Assembly (NCBI RefSeq): GCF_964199755.1
Contig: NC_133903.1
Span: 5,473,001 to 5,537,000, forward strand
Origin: Larus michahellis
Taxonomy: Eukaryota; Chordata; Aves; Charadriiformes; Laridae
Reading direction: 5' to 3'
Length of the DNA: 64,000 bases
Part shown: in pieces, positions 33,285-43,228 of the stretch
Layout: every line of letters starts with the position of its first letter
Position numbering within the stretch: position 1 is the stretch's first letter
Program-made: the position numbers and the translations under genes
Notes under the pieces: generated by a model
Told to the model about the DNA's origin: nothing
Database searches by the model: none
Seen by the model: the letters and a program-made list of their open reading frames with translations, nothing else

Positions 33285-33340
33285 AGAGGGTGACCGTAAG
33301 TGACTTGCCCAAGGTCGCACTCCCAGCTCCCTGGTTCAGC
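33285..33340 (-). mobile_element. MIR-like SINE relic (antisense)
   Basis: GTAAGTGACTTGCCCAAGGT at 33,296-33,315, followed by CGCAC, matches the antisense of the most conserved part of MIR (tgacttgcccaaggtcacac) with very few differences. The following CTCCCTGGTTCAGC could be the diverged continuation. This is the best of the MIR-like matches in the window. The family is mammalian-named but belongs to the CORE-SINEs, which occur across amniotes. Confidence 0.6.
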
Positions 33341-33714
33341 TGGAAATAGCTCCAAGGGCTCCTGATTCCCCCCGCTGCCCCCCAGCAGCCCCCCTCCCGC
33401 CGCGGGGCGAGACGGAAAGGTGCAGAGTTCAGATGTTTTCTCTAACCCGCAGTCTGGCTCCTGCCACCTCTCGTAAAACCTCCTTGGCTCTGTTTTCTGT
33501 CCCCTGCCATCGGGCTGAGTCAATGGGGCCCCACCCGTGTCCCCCCCGCTTTATAGCACTGGCTCCCGTGGCATATTTATGCCTCCGAAGTGGAGCGTTG
33601 CGCCGGCGTTCCTGTTCGTGTGGCACCCGCACACCCCGGCTGCTCGCTTCCACCAGCTGCTGCTGCCGATTTCCCTTAAAAATAAAACCCCTCTAAAGGT
33701 ACAGCAGGGACACC

Positions 33715-33910
33715 TTAAATGCAGAGCTGTGGCGTGCAGTTAATCATATCCTCTTAACGGGTTTATTCGCTCATTAAATATTTAAGACTCGTTTCTCTTT
33801 ATCAATAGTGTGGAGGCGTGCAGGCCCCGGTGCAAAGATTTATGCACACAATAGGATCGGTGCATTTAGATTTGTTTGAAGGGATCCGAGAGCCATTTAA
33901 AACTCGACCG
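33715..33910. promoter_or_regulatory. AT-rich island, candidate conserved non-coding element
   Basis: About 190 bases with AGTTAATCATATCC, GCTCATTAAATATTTAAG, TATCAATAG and AAGATTTATGCACAC, set between CpG-containing GC-rich sequence. The motifs suit Otx-type (TAATC), homeodomain and Cdx/Hox (TTTATG) factors. No reading frame of note crosses it. Function is inferred. Confidence 0.4.
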
Positions 33911-36005
33911 AGGGGGACGGTTTCTGCTGCTGCTGTTTTCCTCCGGTGAGGTTTCTGCCTCCTGGCTGCGGCTGGGAGGCGGCAGGAGGGGAGGTCGGGG
34001 GGCGCGGGCTGACGGCTGCCTCCGATACTCCCCTGGTTGCTTTTGAAGTAGCTGTGCCCCTGTTTTCAGGGCTGCAGAGGTCTCGGAGGGGGTCTGCTCG
34101 TGCCTGGCATGAGGGTCCTGTAGTGGTAAGGATGGTCCATGGGAAACGCGGCGCGTGGAGGCAGGACCCGGTGCTGGGAGCGTGGTTGGGGAAGCAGTGT
34201 TTTGATCCCCACTTCCCACTGCTGTCTCTGGGAAGAGCTTTGCCGCTGTGGCTCAGATGTGAATTCCAGCTCGTCTGGTGTCGTTCGGGAGCTGTCACGC
34301 AGGTGCAACATCTGTTGTTCTCCTGTTATTACCTGGGGTCTGCTCTTCACGCAGGTGTAAGAGCGGTGGTGGCCTTTTTGGTTCATAGGATGGGCTGTGG
34401 CGGGGAACCAAACCCACACCATCACCTTCATCCTGCCTCCCCATCCTTCCCATCGTCTAACCCGCAGCTCACCAGCCCAGACCACCATCCGGAGCATCCA
34501 GCCTTCATCCAGTACCCACCATTTCCCACTCTGCCCCATGCCTGCTCCCCAGTCCCTATGCGGGCGCTCCGTGGCTGCCAGCTGCTGCCAGCTGTGCTGC
34601 TCACCCTCGGCGTAGGGAGGCAATCCCTTGCAGTCCTGCCGGTGTGCACCCCTCTAGCACGTATGGACGCCTGTTCCCCAGGCTCCGAAGGGTGCAGGTT
34701 GCAACCTTGTGGTGGAGCGATGGGGAACCGGGGCTGAGGTGGGGCTGGGAGCCCGACTGTGCATCCGATGCAGTTGCACAATGTGACCTGTACCCGTCCT
34801 TCCACTGAGCGCCTTGCCGGAGCTTGCAGGGACAGCAGGTCCCGGCACGCAGGACTCTATCACCATCTCAGCGGCCTCTGCTTAGATCAGGAGGGAACAT
34901 CTCATGCCAAGACCTGTCCTCCCCAGGCTGCAGCTTGGAGTCGGCGATGGCAGCAGCTGACGCCCAGGTTTTTTGGCCCCCCCTGGCATCCCGGCGGGTT
35001 CTTCTCGCAGCCTCGCGTGCAGCCAGACACGTTTGTCCCAAAAACTCTTCTCTGGGAGGTGCTGGGGTGGATGGGGCGGGCGAGGGGGTGCAGTGGCCAT
35101 AGGCAAAGCTGGCAGCTCCCTCCTGGGGGTGTGAGAAATACCCCGGCTGGCTTATTGTCAGCCCAGAGCATGGCAAGAGCGTGCATGCGTCAGATATTTA
35201 CCCAAACCTCTCCTGCTTTGCAACGTGCCCACCGAAAAAAAAGGATCTGACAGCAATAAAACTGTCGGGCGGCTGCTGCGGCTGCTGCTTTTTTTTTAAA
35301 GTTCTATGATAGCTTCTCCCCCCCCTTTTTTTTAATAGCTAATGCATCTGTCACTACTTTCCTAATGAGCTTTCCGAAAGGGCCTTGGGGACCTCTACCT
35401 ATCCATGTGGGTTTGGATAGGAGCTTACTCCGGGGAGGCAGAGAGAATTCAGCTCCCTTTTTCACCCCCGTCTTCTCCCCATCGCCCTCCCAAACTCCTC
35501 TCCGAGGGCAGGTTGTCCAGAGGGAGGGGAAGACAGCAATATCTCGGCACTCGGCGAGCTGGCGTGCACCCCCTGCAATCACAGCCAATAATGACAAAAA
35601 GACGGGGCTGCTGCCAGAGATAGAGAGCTGAGCTCCAAGCGTTACAGCAATGTCACAGCCTTGGGACTGCTGCTGGCTGCTACTGGAAAGAAATTTCCTC
35701 ACAACAGGCAGAGTTATAGGAAGGAGCCATTGATTGCATTAAAAAACACCCTCCCCACCTCTTTTTTTTGGCATGGATTTTCAAGGCTTTTTTTTTTTTT
35801 TTTTTTTCTTTTTTCCCCTCTCCTTTCCCCCCCACCCCCTCCCCGTCCTCTCCATTTGCCATTGAAGTTGCGTTCAATAAAACCCATCGCCCGAGAGCGT
35901 CTGTTCGCATGTTCTCAGCAGTACAATGGGCAGAGGACTGCAGTGTGCAGAGGCTCAGCCAGCCTCACGCAGACAATGAGGGGGTGGGAGTGGGGCTGAG
36001 GCCGA
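33911..36005. other. Unique non-coding sequence with T tracts
   Basis: No gene is recognised. A 263-codon plus-strand frame (33,946-34,737) and shorter ones on both strands overlap, and none has recognisable features. A small island at about 35,335-35,375 contains TAGCTAATGCATCTG and CCTAATGAGC. T tracts occur at about 35,290-35,298 and 35,790-35,807. Confidence 0.5.
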
Positions 36006-36010
36006 GGGCC

Positions 36011-36266
36011 GGGGGGGGGGGGGGCTTTTATTTTATTTTATTTTATTTTTCCCCCACCTGCTGGCCCCCACTACTAATTGTAATCACAAAAGGCAAATGG
36101 GAAGGGACTGGGGGAGCAAGGCTGTGGTTCACTGGGGTCATGGTCTCCATCAGTCATTCTCCCAGCCTGTTGCTGGGTAAAAGCCCGGCTTCTTGGTTTA
36201 TCAAAACGACTGCGCAGTAAAAGCCTCTTCGCCCCCCGAAAAAAAAAGGAAAAAAAAAAAAAAAAG
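36011..36266. repeat. G14 run with adjoining (TTTTA)n and an A-rich tract
   Basis: A G run at 36,011-36,024 is followed immediately by four TTTTA-type units (about 36,026-36,050) and then C5. A purine tract of A with two G interruptions occupies about 36,240-36,266. The abutting G-run and A/T pentamer are simple sequence and are likely to vary in length. Confidence 0.85.
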
Positions 36267-36284
36267 CTGTTTCAACTGACTCAA

Positions 36285-36455
36285 AAAGCATGAACTTCCC
36301 ATTGCTGTCCATGGGAGACTTTCCATTGGCTTCTCTAGGCGCAGAAGGGAAAACAGAGGGTTTGGTGACTCAGGCACAAACCTGGGATCTCTTCTTCTCT
36401 CTGATGCTGTTGGCAAATCGTTTCGGGCCCGATTCAGCAAGGATTCAGCAAGGGG
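36285..36455. mobile_element. Palindromic MITE-like relic (sauropsid type), tentative
   Basis: GAACTTCCCATTGCTGTCC then ATGGGAGACTTTCCATTGGC (36,292-36,330) resembles the old palindromic element of turtles, crocodilians and birds that contains 'cccattgacttcaatgggag'. The inverted CCCAT...ATGGG is preserved. About 90 bases further, TTTCGGGCCCGATTCAGC resembles the flanking 'gggcc.gattc' part. An 11-base direct repeat (GATTCAGCAAG twice, at about 36,430-36,451) follows. The similarity is judged from memory and is partial. Confidence 0.4.
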
Positions 36456-38359
36456 CCAAATGATGCCGTCCCTGTGCCGTTCGATAGGGCACGAGAGGAT
36501 GCTCCGCTTGGCAGGACTGAATCTCTGCCTGCGCTGTGCCCGAGTTCCCCTCAGCCGTGAAATGTAACGGTGCTAACCCTACGTTGCACAACGGTGGAGA
36601 GCTAATAACTATTAACGCCAGGGAGATGCTTCCAGATCTCTAGATAAGAGGTGCTCAAGGAGGGAAAATTATTATCAACGTGGGCCAAATAGCTACAGGG
36701 GATTCGAAATCTGTTTGTATTTGTAGGATGTAACCGCTAAGGAGGGAGAGACTGGGACAATGGAGCATGCACAGCACTAATGGAATGAGCGTAGGAAAGA
36801 GGATATCTCTGGAGACCCTTAGAAACCATTTCCCAGTGGTAAGATCTGCTTGGGTTGTTTGTTCTTCTTCCCAGATGAGAGCTGCAGCCGTGGACGCTTT
36901 TATCACTTAGGAACTGGACTAGACGGAGGGCCAGAGAGCCTACTGTAGGGATGAGCCTGCGTGGCTCTCCGGTGGGTGGGTCTATGGATTTAACAGGTCT
37001 CAGCTTCCATTTCTATCTTTCAGAGCTGCCCTTTATAACACAGGAATCTGGCCTGGACGTTTCAGACCTGTTTTTCAAGTTTGTGGGATGCAGGTTTGGC
37101 CTCCGGTAGAGATGCGAGGGCATGACTCGGGCATCTTGAGGCTGCAGCTGCAGCAGAAGGGTTGTTCAGGGTGGGCACATCCCCATCCCATCCCGGGATG
37201 GAGCCTTGGGATACAGTTTGGGCAGAGGCGTGGATTTGGAACAGCCCCATGGTAGCACGTAAGCGTGGTGATTTCTTGAAGCCATTTCACTCGGAGATTC
37301 GCTTTTTCCAGCTGATTCACGTTCCCGGTGCAAGCCCATTTCTTGCCGTGCTGACAGTAAAGCTCACTGAGGCTCTGCATCCGAATGCGCCGTGGTCCAT
37401 GCCGGAGTCTCCTCACGGGCTCTGAGCCCGGTGGTGCCAGGAGCTGTACAAACACAGGTTGTTCCCTTGAGATTAAAACCAAGTTAGACAAGCTGGTTGT
37501 TGTGCATGGTCTGGCAATGCTGGGAGACCTGTGCGTTGCTGTGCAAAGCGTTGGGCAAGCACGTAAGAGATGGGCAGCTTCCGTCCCGGCTCCCCGGGAG
37601 CCTCCATCCATGCTTACCCACAGTGCCTCGCTCGCGGTGGCATGCACTGCTCCGAAATCGCAATGTCGCCTTTCCTTTGCGCCCTGAGATGGCCCCATTT
37701 TGTGTTACGGGGAGCCGCAGCCTTTCTCATTGAAGACCTGCAGCACACCATGCTCTTTTTTTTTTTCCTTTTTTTTTTTTTCTTCTCTCCTGGACACTTT
37801 ACTTAGGTTCTTTCTTCCCTCTCATTTTCTCTACCATCAAATGAAAGCCATTCAGACCAAAACGGTTCAGTCTGCTCTTTGTGTCTGGAAAACAGAACAC
37901 CAAAGACAGCTGGACCTACCCGAGATGGCCACGGCCGTGGCAACAGTGGCTCTTTGTTAGCGCTGTTGTCTCTGCCCCTATCTCCAGTGTCTGGGGCCCT
38001 GTCTCTTTAAAGCTTTAGTGTGCTGTGTCAAAGCCAACAGAGAGTTCAGCTTATTAATGGATTCGCTAGGTTAATATCCCAACAGTTTGGCTTGGGGTTT
38101 TTTTCCTCTTTTTTTTTTCTTTTTTTTTTTTTTTTTTTCCACCAGCATAATTTAGAAAAGGGAGGGGGGGGAAGGGGGAGAGAAAGATAACCCAGTCCCA
38201 TTTCTGGGGAGGAGGGCACGGCATGGCTCATTGCTTTGGAGAAATGGAGCTGGAATGGTTGGTCGGGGCCAGGAGGAGGTGGTGGCCCAGCCCTTCGCCT
38301 TCCTGTCTGGATGTACATCTCTCTCTATCTCCTTCTCCTGCGGGGTTCCCTGCATCAAA
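36456..38359. other. Unique non-coding sequence
   Basis: No gene is recognised. The GC content is somewhat lower than in the first half of the window, with T tracts at about 37,757-37,780 and 38,107-38,138. Short open frames (up to 207 residues on the minus strand, 37,075-37,698) have no recognisable features. No repeats beyond homopolymers were found. Confidence 0.5.
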
Positions 38360-38790
38360 GCTTCTTCCAGTTCTTATGCTAATGAGGTGCATTAATGCTT
38401 AATGACTGTGAACAGGCTTGTTTAATTGCACCTATCTGAGCAGGAGGCACGTTGCTGTATAAGAGGGAACGACCATGTAAGCAGCTGCATGCCCTCCTGG
38501 ACAGTCTTAATTACATGTAAAACTGATGTGATCTAAACCACCAGGCTGGTGATTAGTTTAGTGAGGCAGGTGGTACTTTGCAATTCAGTGCCTCAGAAAC
38601 TCTAGAGCAAGTGAGATCAGATTCTTTCGTAGGCTATGGAGGATAAGGCAAGCCCTGATCATCCTTGAATTTGATGTTGGGTGGGGACAAGCACGGCATA
38701 GTAGATTAATTTAATTAATTTATTGCAGTTAGTTTGCAAAGACATTATCCGCGAGCGGCTGTGCAGAATACTGAGCAGTCCCATTAATGC
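38360..38790. promoter_or_regulatory. AT-rich homeodomain-motif block, strong enhancer candidate
   Basis: About 430 bases dense in TAAT cores: TATGCTAATGAGG, GCATTAATGCTTAATGAC, GTCTTAATTACATG, GGTGATTAG and GATTAATTTAATTAATTT (the last at about 38,704-38,721, containing the palindrome TTAATTAA). No reading frame of interest. It contains copy A of the duplicated 67-base element (38,473-38,539). The density of homeodomain cores is the highest in the window and suits a developmental enhancer. Conservation across vertebrates is predicted, not shown. Confidence 0.5.
38473..38539 (+). repeat. Duplicated 67-bp element, copy A
   Basis: This segment starts CCATGTAAGCAGCTGC and contains GTCTTAATTACATG and GATGTGATCTAAACC. 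It aligns without gaps to 39,393-39,459 with 57 of 67 identical positions. Flanks outside these 67 bases do not align. The shared core holds an E-box (CAGCTG) and a palindromic-type TAATTA homeodomain site. Confidence 0.85.
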
Positions 38791-39243
38791 AATGCTATTT
38801 TGCCTGTAAATCCTCTCCCCCCGCCCCTTACAGGAGGAATGAGCTGCGATGGTCTCAGCTTTCTGCAGTGTTATCTCGCGCTGTTTGAATACGACGGATT
38901 GTCTGAACTACAAAGGGGCCCGGCGCTAATGCAAAGCCATCCCTATTGGCACCAGACCTAGATTAATGACTCTGCATGCATCGCCTTGGCTCTAAACTGG
39001 ATTTCCCTAAAGCAGCTCAGGGCGCTGCTGTCGGCGCTCCCGTATCCGTGCCTCTCGCCGGGCTGCGACTGTTGGGCTGGCGAGAGCCCCCACCCCAACC
39101 GGGAGCCCCTCGGAGCGCGCAGGCTGTTAACTAGGGGTGCACAGGTATGAAGGTACCTGTCATCGCCAGCCATCTGCTGCTAATTACCCGGCCTCGCTTC
39201 TTGCCGTTATTTGTTTTGCTTTCATTCACCGGAGGGGGGATTT

Positions 39244-39275
<32 letters not shown>

Positions 39276-39392
39276 CAAACCCAAACCTGTTTTAGAAATC
39301 ACTCAGGGGAGTGAACCGAATACAGCAGCATTTTGGGGCTGGTTGTGTTCCCGGGACAGGCATCTCCCAGCTCACCGCTGCCTGGGGGCTCT
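38791..39392. other. Unique sequence between the two duplicated elements
   Basis: No gene is recognised. TAAT-type cores continue at a lower density (AGATTAATGACTCTGC at about 38,961, GCTAATTACCCGG at about 39,179). A T tract and an adjacent A tract lie at 39,241-39,275, which is a potential fold-back structure. Confidence 0.5.
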
Positions 39393-39459
39393 CCATAGAA
39401 GCAGCTGCGTGCCCCCATGGATGGTCTTAATTACACGTACAACTGATGCGATCTAAACC
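39393..39459 (+). repeat. Duplicated 67-bp element, copy B
   Basis: This segment starts CCATAGAAGCAGCTGC and contains GTCTTAATTACACG and GATGCGATCTAAACC. It lies 920 bases downstream of copy A in the same orientation. Ten substitutions and no indels separate the copies. The E-box CAGCTG, the CTTAATTAC core and ACTGATG.GATCTAAACC are all kept, while three of the ten changes fall in one 5-base spacer. Confidence 0.85.
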
Positions 39460-40845
39460 GCGTCCCCACGCCGGACCCTTCCCCTCAGCCTTCTCTCCCT
39501 CAAGCGCTTCCTCCCCGTCCCCGTCCCGTCATCTCTCCTGTCTTCCCCTCTCCCTGCCCGCCTGGGCCCCAGCGGAGGCTCTTCCTGACGTTACTCCCAC
39601 AACAACCACTTCCTTCCCGTCCCGGCAGCCCCCGGCTCCGCAACCGTCCCCGGCCAGCCCCGGCCTCTCGCTATCTCCCCGAGACCCTTCTTCTGCTCCT
39701 CCACTTCCAGCCAACGCTGTTTGTTTTGTAAAAGGGCTTATCTCCAACGTGGAGGCTCTTTCTGCATGCGGTGGGAGGTGACTCACAGCCCCGCTCCTGC
39801 CATCAAAGCCCTCTCCTGGTCTCTGTGACACCCGTGGGGTTTTAGGGTTAGAAAACCACCATGTGGGACATGTTTTAGCCAACCCGCATCCCCCCAGCCC
39901 TGCCTCCCCCCAACCCTGCCGTGCCTCAGGCTTGTTGGCAGGGAGGGAGGGCCCGGCCATGGCAGCCGCCTGCTTGTGGCAGGAAGGCGGCAGGGCAGGA
40001 GGTGGGGAAGAAGCAGGCCGGGTGTGTGTCGGGGGGATGAATGCTGCGACATCTTCCTCGGCATCTTCCTCAGTGTCTTCCTCCCAGTCAGTGCGTTTCG
40101 CTCGGCCATGGCAGGGGCAGCAGCTGAGGAGAGGGGATGGCAGAGAGGAGACACAAGATGGCGGCTACTCTGAGGGGAGAACGGTACCCTGCCTGGTTTG
40201 GGGTGGGAGTTCTCCTTCCATGAGAGTGAGCCCCACTCCAAGGGGCCGCAGCTGCCCAGTTCCCCACAGGGGAAGACAGAGGCACCGCCGCCATCTGCCT
40301 TCTCCTCGCCCACCCCATCATGGCTGTTCTCCCCCTTGTCCCACCAAGGTGCGTTTTGCTGCGCCAACCCTTGGCCTTGCAATGGCCCCAAGGCAGACTT
40401 TGGGTGGAAAAGAAGAGTTTTCCTCTTGGAAAACCCATCCTGAGCACAATCCCATGGTGGCGGCACCAAGGCAGCCCTTGAGCGTCGTGGTGTTGCCACT
40501 CCCAGGGGCCCTGCCATGGCGTAACGCCGCCACACCAGGCATGGCTGCCCGCAGTACCGACCCCTCCAGTGGGCCCAGCACCCCCAAGACCCACCATCAC
40601 TGTGAAAACAGAGTGTTTAGCAGAGAGACATGGCGATGGGGTGCGTCTGCCCGGGGCGGGGGGGTGCTCAGCCCTGTCTCCTCTACGGGCAAAACACCCT
40701 GGCGCCGAACCCGAGCCCGAGCGAAACCTTTTTTTAGCACTCCCCTATTTGCCAAGCGTACTTCCTTTCTTTTGATTCTTACCACCTACATACAGTCTGA
40801 CTGCAACGGCAAAAAAAAAAAAAAAAAGAATTGCAACATTCAGTA
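39460..40845. other. GC-rich stretch with long overlapping open frames and opposed YY1-type sites
   Basis: A 327-codon plus-strand frame (39,863-40,846) and a 250-codon minus-strand frame (39,783-40,535) overlap almost completely. Both are low in hydrophobic structure (Ser/Pro/Arg/Gly-rich) and neither is recognisable, so I treat both as chance. CAAGATGGCGGCTAC at 40,155-40,169 (plus) and its opposite, CCGCCGCCATCTGCC at 40,286-40,300, are two near-perfect YY1 motifs. ATGGC/GCCAT cores are frequent throughout 39,950-40,560. An A tract lies at about 40,811-40,827. Confidence 0.45.
40155..40300. promoter_or_regulatory. Opposed pair of YY1-type sites
   Basis: The consensus AAnATGGCGGC is matched by CAAGATGGCGGC on plus at 40,155-40,166 and by AGATGGCGGCGG on minus, within 40,286-40,297. 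YY1 sites of this exact type are found just downstream of transcription starts, often overlapping the initiator codon, and in loop-anchor promoters. The plus-strand ATG at 40,158 opens a frame of only 21 codons. Whether there is a promoter is unknown, since CpG density here is only moderate. Confidence 0.4.
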
Positions 40846-41259
40846 GAAGGCTTTTCTGTCTAATGACGTTAAATTTATTAACCAAAACTCCAGCTGCACC
40901 AGGCTGGGATCTAATAATATTCAGGCTATGGAGACATCAAGTAGAAAGAAGCTTAAAGCCCTTTTTATTTCACAGTAAAACTGTCAGTAAATAACTGGAT
41001 TGTCTTGAGACTGAGAAAATGGGGATTTATCTTCCTGAACATGAAAAGTGTGCTTATTTTTTTTTATCAGCTTCAAAAAGCCCCAGCAACCTTGATTTTC
41101 CTTCCACACCGTTCTCAGCAGCTCTGCCAAGCCCCAAAACCACACAAATCAAGAGACAGGCTCTAAAGATATTTTTAATTAAATTAATTCCTTTTCCTTC
41201 CTTCCCCATTTCTCCCTTGTCCCCTCCTCCATCCTCTCTTTCTCTCTCCCTGTGTCCCC
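40846..41259. promoter_or_regulatory. AT-rich stretch, weak enhancer candidate
   Basis: Low-GC sequence with GACGTTAAATTTATTAACC, GGATCTAATAATATTC and ATTTTTAATTAAATTAATTC is followed by a pyrimidine-rich tract. A TTAATTAA palindrome lies near 41,174. No open frame is convincing. It precedes the more strongly marked island at 41,260-41,520. Confidence 0.35.
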
Positions 41260-41520
41260 AGCTAATGACTTCTAAGCACTGTGACATTTCAGCACTGGCT
41301 GTCACTAACACCACACCTCCGTGCTGGTTATAAATTGGGCACAGAGACATAAAATTCCCCGCAGAAGGTCCCCGTTTGATGATATTCTCCGAGGTAAATC
41401 TCCAATAGCTCCCTGTTTTCTTTAATAACGCTAATAGGCATAGATTAATTAAACTGTTATATTACTTCCTTCTTTCTACCAGCACCAGTTAGAAATCTTA
41501 TTACCTGCTCCTCTCCGCTT
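41260..41520. promoter_or_regulatory. AT-rich homeodomain-motif island, strong enhancer candidate
   Basis: About 250 bases with AGCTAATGACTTC, TTAATAACGCTAATAGGC, AGATTAATTAAACTG and AATCTTATTACCTG, flanked by GC-rich or pyrimidine-rich DNA. Four or more TAAT cores fall within 60 bases around 41,422-41,460. There is no plausible coding frame. The stretch looks like a typical conserved non-coding element. Conservation is predicted, not observed. Confidence 0.45.
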
Positions 41521-43029
41521 GCCTTTTCCCCAAGGTGGTTATATTCCAACCAGTTACCAAGGTTTCTCGGAGGCTGTAGCACAAGGTGAAACGGCAGACA
41601 TCGTCTCCGCGAGGCCGGATCCTGTCCCCAAGCCCTCGGCTCCGAAACCCCACCGACCTCGGCAGAGTCCGGGCGGGCATAAAGCGGGGTCAGGATGAAG
41701 CCCGGTTTGTCTGAAGAGGTTCTGTCTTGAAAGCAACAGCGGGGCTATTGTTGAGTCTGGATGCCCCCTCTAAAAGGGACCACAGCTGTAGGAAAGGGAA
41801 TTGTATACATCCATCAACTCCTCCAGGGCCCCAGGATGTATTAGTTAAGATTGCGGGATAGCATGTCTCGGCTCCACTGAAGGGGTCCTTTGAATGACAT
41901 GTTGGATATACTGTTGCACATCTGGCCGCTGTATTATTGAATTGCTCTACGGTTGCATTTTCCAGACCGCGGGAATGTGTTGGTCCTTGGCGGGGACGGG
42001 GGGAATGAAGGGGATGACATGTGGGAAATTAGAGGGACGCATCCCGCGGGGTGGGGTGGGTTTGGATGGAGGCTCGTGGTGGAGGCGGGGAAGGAAGGGG
42101 GGGAGCGAAGCAATGCTTTCACACAAAATGCCGTGTTGCCATTTGAAATCCACTCCAAAGCTTCCTGCTCTAATTAAATTTGTCACCATCGTTACTATAA
42201 TGCCTGCCATTCCTCTGATGCTTTTTGTTCTCAGGGATCCCAAAACACGACAGAGGCGAGGGCAGAATCTCCAGGTCCTCCGTGTTTTCCTCTGCAGGAG
42301 TTTTTTTCTGAGTAAAACTGGGAAAATGCAGTTGTAGGAGCTGCTTTGGGGCAGGAGCGCGGCCACTTTTGGTTTGGGGACGCTGGAGCAAGGGACACGG
42401 AGGCCAGGAGATCTGGGCAGCTCTTGCACTCCCACATAAGGTGTCTCCCGGGACCGCTAATTTGGAGGAGTTTGGGTGAGCGCCGTGGGAAAACCCATTG
42501 CAGCCCTTCTTGGGCTGTCCCTTGGGTCATCCCGCTCTTGGCCCCTCCGGACCCACACGGGAGCCCAGCGTCCCTGTGGCCACCGCTGCCCCTCCGCTCT
42601 TGGCACCACGTGCGGCTGGCCAGCCACCGTCAGCCTGCCGTGAGGTGCCGCGTACGGCTGCTGCGCGCCGCGCTGGGGCGGGAGGAATTCACTAATTACT
42701 CGCAGCTCTTAATATGGCCCCTCAACGCTGCCAGGGTGGCGTGAAGGGCTCAGAGCAGGAGACACAACCTGCTCCATCGTGTCTTCTGTGTCAGCTCGCA
42801 GCGAACTGAATGCAAAAAGGCTGTCTGAGCCGCAAACAGCAGAGCCCTTGGAAATTTAAAGGTGCAGAGCACAGAAAACAAAGGCGAGGCGATCGCGCTG
42901 CTGAATATTCATCCCGGCGTCTGATCCTGCCAGGAGCAAAGCCCGCACAGCTCCCGTGAAAGCTGATGGGAGGGAACCTTGGTCTGAACTTCATCTTGGG
43001 CTCCAGCCCAAATCTGAGGGGGGAGGGCA
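41521..43029. other. Unique non-coding sequence
   Basis: No gene is recognised. Small AT-rich segments at about 42,160-42,215 (GCTCTAATTAAATTTGTC) and 42,684-42,720 (ATTCACTAATTACTCGC) carry homeodomain cores. Open frames of 60-162 residues overlap on both strands and have no recognisable features. Confidence 0.5.
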
Positions 43030-43228
43030 AATTACTCCTTAATGCACATATATCTTAGACTAAAACCTGATAAGGGAACTCTCCTATGTTAATTTACCTG
43101 AGTTATTTACTATACTGATTGCTGAAGGTACTCTGATTAGCGCATGAAATATTTCTATACCTTCGGTCTGATTAACCCATATCTGCAAAATAAATATTTG
43201 TCTCATTATAGTTATGCGATCGTGCAAT
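43030..43228. promoter_or_regulatory. AT-rich island with homeodomain and TCF-type cores, strong enhancer candidate
   Basis: About 195 bases of markedly AT-rich sequence contain CTTAATGCACATATATC, TGTTAATTTACCTGAG, CTCTGATTAGCGC, GTCTGATTAACCC and AATAAATATTTG, ending in CAATCAAAGACC (ATCAAAG is the TCF/LEF core). The flanks are abruptly GC-rich. No reading frame longer than a few tens of codons is specific to it. Regulatory function is inferred from composition, sharp boundaries and motif density. Confidence 0.5.

Noticed and set aside
39446..39781. Frame beginning MRSKPRPH, resembling the start of a PRDM-family protein
   Set aside because: Only the first four residues look similar. The rest diverges at once, and the ATG lies inside the duplicated 67-bp element.
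39863..40846. 327-codon plus-strand open frame
   Set aside because: A 250-codon minus-strand frame overlaps most of it. The peptide is Ser/Pro/Arg/Gly-rich with a terminal Lys run from an A tract, and no family is recognised.
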